From NCBI GenBank assembly GCA_947468985.1, contig CANINJ010000049.1, positions 1-10,288 of the forward strand: a DNA stretch of 10,288 nucleotides, given 5' to 3'. Numbering within the stretch: the stretch's first letter is position 1; each line of letters opens with the position of its first letter. Origin of the DNA: Bacteroidota bacterium (GTDB lineage: Bacteria > Bacteroidota > Bacteroidia > Flavobacteriales > Flavobacteriaceae). Below, in pieces: positions 6,757-10,288 of this stretch. The notes under the pieces were generated by a model, which worked only from the letters and a program-made list of their open reading frames with translations, was not told the origin of the DNA and did not search any database. A program made the position numbers and the translations under genes.

Positions 6757-7368
6757 ATGAACGCTTTAATACTACCAAGCTATTTCCCTTCAATAAGTAA
6801 TTTTGCGGCTATGGCAAAGGCGGATTCAATTGTGTTTGAAATTGAAGATAATTTTCAGAAGCAAACTAACAGAAACCGAACGTATATTTATAGTCCAAAT
6901 GGAATTTTGATGTTGAATATTCCTGTAAAACACAGTAAAGAAAGACATCAAAAGACAAAAGAAATCAAACTTGAAACAGCTTTCGATTGGCAAAAACAGC
7001 ATTTTAAATCTCTTGAAGCAGCGTATAGAACTTCCCCGTTTTTTGAATATTTTGAAGATGCATTACAACCCATTTTTACTAAAAAACATACTTTTTTAAT
7101 CGATTTAAATTTCGAAACGATTGCTATTGTTTCAAAATGCTTGGGTATGAAATTAGAATTTGAAAAAACTACTGAATATTTTCACAAAGCTACCAACTGT
7201 TTCGATTATAGAAATTTAGCCGATGGTAAAAAAGATACTTCTGCTTTCGATTCTTACACACAAGTATTTGGAGACAAACACGGATTTATAAATAATTTAA
7301 GTGTTTTGGATTTACTTTTTAATGAAGGTCGATTTGCTTTAGATTATTTGAAAGAGCAGGGAATCTAA
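6757..7368 (+). CDS. WbqC family protein
   Basis: This 203-residue protein has the features of the WbqC-like family (PF08889): the N-terminal LILPSYFPSISNFAAMAKAD (4-23), a version of the family's Q-P-x-YFP start; DNFQKQTNRNRTYI (32-45); NIPVKHSKERHQKTKEIKL (54-72); and the W-Q-K-Q-H-F-K-S-L-E-A-A-Y-R-T-S-P-F-F region (78-96). WbqC homologues are found in O-antigen or sugar-modification gene clusters, but the biochemical activity is not established to my knowledge, so no reaction is assigned. There is no signal peptide or membrane segment, so it is probably cytoplasmic. It lies 90 bases downstream of lepB with no clear promoter of its own. Its stop is one base from the stop of the convergent minus-strand gene. 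The neighbours are housekeeping genes rather than a polysaccharide cluster. Confidence 0.85.
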   Translation: MNALILPSYFPSISNFAAMAKADSIVFEIEDNFQKQTNRNRTYIYSPNGILMLNIPVKHSKERHQKTKEIKLETAFDWQKQHFKSLEAAYRTSPFFEYFEDALQPIFTKKHTFLIDLNFETIAIVSKCLGMKLEFEKTTEYFHKATNCFDYRNLADGKKDTSAFDSYTQVFGDKHGFINNLSVLDLLFNEGRFALDYLKEQGI

Positions 7369-7369
7369 A

Positions 7370-8416
7370 TTAATCCATTGCTAATCTTGCAATTACAGGA
7401 CTGTGATCTGAATTTATAAATTCAGGGAAACTCGTAAAATTTTTGACTTTCATCACTTTATCAGCAAAAATATAGTCGATACGTGCCGGATAGTATTTGA
7501 AATTATAGGTTTGTCCAAAACCAGAACCTGCTTCTTCAAAACAATCGTTTAAAGAACCTTTTATACTTCGATAAACATACGAATATGGGCTGTTATTCAT
7601 ATCGCCACAAATGATAATTGGATACTCACATTCTTTTTTGTGATTCATCAATATTTCCGCTTGTTGCTGTTGTTTTTTAAACGCTTTACTGATTCTTATA
7701 ATCAAAACTTGCGATTTATCTTGGTTGATTCCGTCAATATTTTCAGAAATTTCATTTACATCTGGTGATATTTTTATGGATTGCAAATGCATATTATAAA
7801 CCCTAATAATGTCTTTTCCCTTTTTAATATCAGCAAAAATGGCATTGTTATTAGAATTTGGAAACACTAAATTTCCTTCGTCAATAATTGGATATTTAGA
7901 AAAAATGGCTTGTCCCGTTTTAATTTTTTTTCCTTGCATAAAAACATATTTATACGGATAAATCTTCAAATCTAATTTGGCTGCTGTTGAAAATTCTTGG
8001 ATACAAAGAATATCAGGATTTTGTTCGTTTATAAAATCCAAAATTTCGTCGGGAACATTATCGTCGTTCAACCATTTGAATAAATTAAACAAGCGCACAT
8101 TATAACTCATTACCACAAAATCTTTTTCTTCTTTAGGTAAATCTGTAGCTGAAAATTTATAGAATTTATTGATAAATGTAATTCCCATCAGCAAAACCAA
8201 TGCGGGTAAGATTATTTGTCGTTTGAGTTGGATGCCCCAATAAATAAAGAAAAGCCCATTCAGAATTAAAAATAATGGCAAAAGCAAAGTTAACGCTGAC
8301 AAAACTGGAAATAATTTAGGAGCAAGAAATGGTAAAAAATAGGCAATGAATGTCAATACAGCCAAAACTATATTGATAAAAAACACCACTTTATTAAACC
8401 AAGAAAGCTTTCTCAT
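7370..8416 (-). CDS. Membrane-anchored endonuclease/exonuclease/phosphatase family protein
   Basis: The 348-residue protein has about three N-terminal hydrophobic segments (approximately 9-30, 36-61, 66-83) followed by an EEP domain (DNase I-like metal-dependent phosphoesterase fold) from about 100 to the end. The catalytic set is complete: SYNVRLFN (104-111, Asn106), IQEF (139-142, Glu141), YNMHLQS (207-213, His210), CGDMNNSP (270-277, Asp272 and Asn274), RIDYIF (312-317, Asp314) and NSDHSPV (335-341, Asp337-His338). It should therefore be an active Mg-dependent phosphoesterase, but this fold covers nucleases, sphingomyelinases and phosphoinositide phosphatases, and the substrate cannot be read from the sequence. 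Topology suggests a catalytic domain tethered to the inner membrane; its side is not certain. It is the last gene of the mutL operon, 17 bases after the rhomboid. Confidence 0.9.
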   Translation of the reverse strand: MRKLSWFNKVVFFINIVLAVLTFIAYFLPFLAPKLFPVLSALTLLLPLFLILNGLFFIYWGIQLKRQIILPALVLLMGITFINKFYKFSATDLPKEEKDFVVMSYNVRLFNLFKWLNDDNVPDEILDFINEQNPDILCIQEFSTAAKLDLKIYPYKYVFMQGKKIKTGQAIFSKYPIIDEGNLVFPNSNNNAIFADIKKGKDIIRVYNMHLQSIKISPDVNEISENIDGINQDKSQVLIIRISKAFKKQQQQAEILMNHKKECEYPIIICGDMNNSPYSYVYRSIKGSLNDCFEEAGSGFGQTYNFKYYPARIDYIFADKVMKVKNFTSFPEFINSDHSPVIARLAMD

Positions 8417-8433
8417 TTATTAAATTAAAACAA

Positions 8434-9315
8434 TTATTTCCCTGCTTTAAACAGAAATTCTTTTTCTTCTTTTGTTAAACTATCATAACCTGATTGGCTA
8501 ATTTTATCTAAAATTTCGTCTATTTGTTGTTGCCCTTTATCTTTTGTGACAATTTTAGAAACTTTTTTTGCTGCAGGAGCATTATAATTTCTATGTACTT
8601 TTTTGAATGGCGTTGTCTTTTTTCCGCTGAATATAGTGGCGAAAAAGTCTAAAATTGAAGTGAACCATCCACAAATATCATTTCCGTTCTTCAATAATTG
8701 AGTGTAAATATAACCAAAAAAAGCACCACCAATATGCGCTAAATGTCCGCCTGTATTTTCCATTGGCAATTGAAACAAATCAATTACAATTAAAACCAAA
8801 GCAATGTGCCATAATTTTACATTTCCAAAAAACAGCAATCTAATTTCCATCAAAGGCAAATAAGAAACTGTTGCAAAAAGAATTGCCATTACTGATGCAG
8901 AGGCGCCAACCAAAGACGTATTTACATTTGCCAAAGCAGGAAAAAACATATAACTTAGCATATAAATACTGCCAGCAAATAGGGAACCTACAAAATACAA
9001 ACTCAACAATTGCTTTTGGTTGAAGAATATCAAGAATAATCTTCCTGCAAAATTCAACATCAACATATTAAAGAGAATGTGAAAAATTCCAAAATGAAAA
9101 AAAGCATATGAAAAAATTGTCCAAGGTTTCAAAAGTAAATCTAATGGATTTGAAGACAAACTTACATAATTGAGATAATCAATATTGACTTTAAACAAAT
9201 GTAAAACACCAAATACAATACTTGGAATAGCAAAAAAAGCAATATTCCAAAATATCAATTTTGTTACAACATCACCAATTTTAAATTGTAATTTTAAGTC
9301 TTCAAGAATGCTCAT
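8434..9315 (-). CDS. Rhomboid family intramembrane serine protease with DUF6576-like tail
   Basis: This is a 293-residue rhomboid that would cleave membrane proteins within or next to the bilayer. The membrane core spans about 20-206. HFGIFHILFNMLMLNF (74-89) contains His79 and Asn83 of the oxyanion site, VGASASVMAI (136-145) contains the predicted nucleophile Ser139, and GGHLAHIGGAFFG (189-201) contains the dyad His194. The usual G-A-S-G is here G-A-S-A-S; the Ser is kept but the following Gly is Ala. A soluble basic tail (207-293) has a KK-rich linker and ends with DEILDKISQSGYDSLTKEEK (267-286) followed by EFLFKAGK, which matches the C-terminal DUF6576 motif of Bacteroidota rhomboids. It starts 25 bases after the stop of the upstream rhomboid. 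Substrates are unknown. Confidence 0.92.
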   Translation of the reverse strand: MSILEDLKLQFKIGDVVTKLIFWNIAFFAIPSIVFGVLHLFKVNIDYLNYVSLSSNPLDLLLKPWTIFSYAFFHFGIFHILFNMLMLNFAGRLFLIFFNQKQLLSLYFVGSLFAGSIYMLSYMFFPALANVNTSLVGASASVMAILFATVSYLPLMEIRLLFFGNVKLWHIALVLIVIDLFQLPMENTGGHLAHIGGAFFGYIYTQLLKNGNDICGWFTSILDFFATIFSGKKTTPFKKVHRNYNAPAAKKVSKIVTKDKGQQQIDEILDKISQSGYDSLTKEEKEFLFKAGK

Positions 9316-9340
9316 TTAATTTGAGATTTAGATTTAGTAA

Positions 9341-10084
9341 TTAGTTCCAACGATTTGAGTTAAACTGATTTTTTTTCCAATACCAAACCATTAAAAATCC
9401 GAACAATGCGCCACCAACGTGAGCAAAGTGAGCAATTCCACCTCCAAAAACAGAAAATCCTGTAACGCCTGAAAATAAGTCTAAACTCACAATTACAGGT
9501 ACAAAATATTTTGCTTTTATTGGAATTGGAATAAACATCAAAGCCAATTCTGCATTTGGGAACATAAAGGCAAAGGCAACCAAAACCCCATAAATTGCAC
9601 CAGAAGCACCAACTGCGGGTGTCATAAACGCAGATGTAAAACTCTCAAAACCCGATTTGGATAAAATCTCTGTCCATCTTGAATCATATTTACCTTCACC
9701 CAAAACCTGTAAAATTTCTGATTTCTGAATTCCATTTGCCAATAGCGTGTTCAATCCTTCGTGGAAGAAATAATAATTGGAAAGTATATGAATAAACGAG
9801 GCGCCTAATCCACAAGAAATATAGAAAAACAAGAATTTTTTTGCGCCCCACATCTGCTCTAAAGCAGTTCCAAAAGAAAACAAAGCAAACATATTAAAGA
9901 AAATATGCATTAGATTTCCGTGCATAAACATATGCGTCAACGGCTGCCAATACTTAAAATCTGGGTTTTCAGGATTATATAAAGACAAGTATTTGTAGGC
10001 AACATCGCCTAAAATTTGTGTCCCAATAAAAAAGATAATATTAATGATGATTAATTGCTTAACCGTTTCGGTTACGTTTCTCAT
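9341..10084 (-). CDS. Rhomboid family intramembrane serine protease
   Basis: This 247-residue rhomboid has the full canonical motif set: THMFMHGNLMHIFFNMFALF (50-69) with His60 and Asn64, VGASGAIYGV (158-167) with nucleophile Ser161, and HFAHVGGALFGF (219-230) with dyad His222. Membrane segments begin at about residue 9 and continue to about 236, leaving a short basic tail (KKNQFNSNRWN). An extended loop (about 105-155, KSEILQVLGEGKYDSRWTEI near its middle) lies between the third membrane segment and the serine-bearing one; the sequence alone does not give its role. The ATG overlaps the mutL stop as ATGA, so translation is probably coupled to mutL. It differs from the downstream rhomboid in having the classical GASG motif and no C-terminal domain, so the pair is unlikely to be a recent duplication. 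Confidence 0.93.
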   Translation of the reverse strand: MRNVTETVKQLIIINIIFFIGTQILGDVAYKYLSLYNPENPDFKYWQPLTHMFMHGNLMHIFFNMFALFSFGTALEQMWGAKKFLFFYISCGLGASFIHILSNYYFFHEGLNTLLANGIQKSEILQVLGEGKYDSRWTEILSKSGFESFTSAFMTPAVGASGAIYGVLVAFAFMFPNAELALMFIPIPIKAKYFVPVIVSLDLFSGVTGFSVFGGGIAHFAHVGGALFGFLMVWYWKKNQFNSNRWN

Positions 10085-10288
10085 AGCGCGAATTTTTTAT
10101 CTAAATCTTCCACACGCATCGTGATGAAAGTTGGTTTTTGAAATGGGGAAACATTGGGTTCTTTGCAAGCAAAAAGCCCATTTACTAAATTTTCTTGTTC
10201 TTTTTCTGTTAAATAAGTTCCTGTTTTTACAGCTAAACTTTTCGCCATTGATTTGGCAATACTATCATTTTGGCTGAAACTACTTTCG
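10081..10288 (-). CDS. mutL: DNA mismatch repair protein MutL, C-terminal end (partial)
   Basis: On the minus strand an open frame runs in from the right edge for 68 codons and stops at TGA (10083-10081), overlapping the rhomboid ATG by ATGA. The residues read as the C-terminal dimerisation and endonuclease domain of Bacteroidota MutL: AKSMAKSLAVKTGTYLTEKE, then LVNGLFACKEPNVSPFQKPT and FITMRVEDLDKKFAL. The ACKEPNVSPFQKPTF stretch is in the position of the metal-site C-P/A-H-G-R-P motif of nicking MutL proteins, with the Cys kept. The N-terminal GHKL ATPase domain is outside the window, so the assignment rests on this tail and the recalled mutL-rhomboid gene order in Flavobacterium. It is the first visible gene of the four-gene minus-strand operon. 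Confidence 0.8.
   Translation of the reverse strand, partial: ESSFSQNDSIAKSMAKSLAVKTGTYLTEKEQENLVNGLFACKEPNVSPFQKPTFITMRVEDLDKKFAL

Noticed and set aside
1..10288. parS site or replication origin near parAB
   Set aside because: I saw no TGTTTCACGTGAAACA-like palindrome and no cluster of DnaA boxes. The closest, ATATCCACA near 5728, is a lone imperfect match inside lepB.
1..10288. CRISPR array, tRNA or rRNA genes, transposase or integrase genes
   Set aside because: No regularly spaced repeats, no tRNA- or rRNA-like stretches and no transposase or integrase motifs were seen on either strand.

Overview
The window is an ordinary stretch of chromosome from a Flavobacterium-like member of the Bacteroidota. 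The evidence is clearly AT-rich DNA, start codons without Shine-Dalgarno sequences, a TAnnTTTG-type promoter, flavobacterial family members (DUF5683, a long LepB with an N-terminal DUF5684-like region, a WbqC family protein, a rhomboid with a DUF6576 tail), and intergenic repeat or structured elements of a kind recalled from this genus. No plasmid, phage, transposon, CRISPR or defence signature was seen.

Layout. The left edge (1-278, +) holds the 3' end of an unrecognised gene. It converges on a minus-strand GlcD-like FAD-linked oxidase (374-1777). A 95-base spacer between them carries what look like repeat remnants. The divergent spacer 1778-2048 contains a promoter for the oxidase and, on the plus strand, a structured RNA-like element (1861-1958) resembling the flavo-1 family, placed just ahead of parA. 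A compact plus-strand operon follows: parA, parB, a DUF5683 membrane protein and dapB, with gaps of 3, -1 and -1 bases. After a 138-base spacer comes lepB (signal peptidase I), and after a 90-base spacer with a 10-bp inverted repeat comes a WbqC family gene.

The right third is a minus-strand operon read from the right edge: the C-terminal end of mutL, a rhomboid protease overlapping it by four bases (ATGA), a second rhomboid with a C-terminal extension, and a membrane-anchored endonuclease/exonuclease/phosphatase family protein. The last of these converges on the WbqC gene with a single base between stop codons.

Functionally the plus-strand block joins chromosome segregation (ParA/ParB), lysine and cell-wall precursor synthesis (DapB) and protein export (LepB). 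The minus-strand block joins mismatch repair with intramembrane proteolysis. I found no clear undescribed multi-gene system. The best leads are the structured RNA upstream of parAB, the translationally coupled DUF5683 protein between parB and dapB, and the tandem rhomboids behind mutL.
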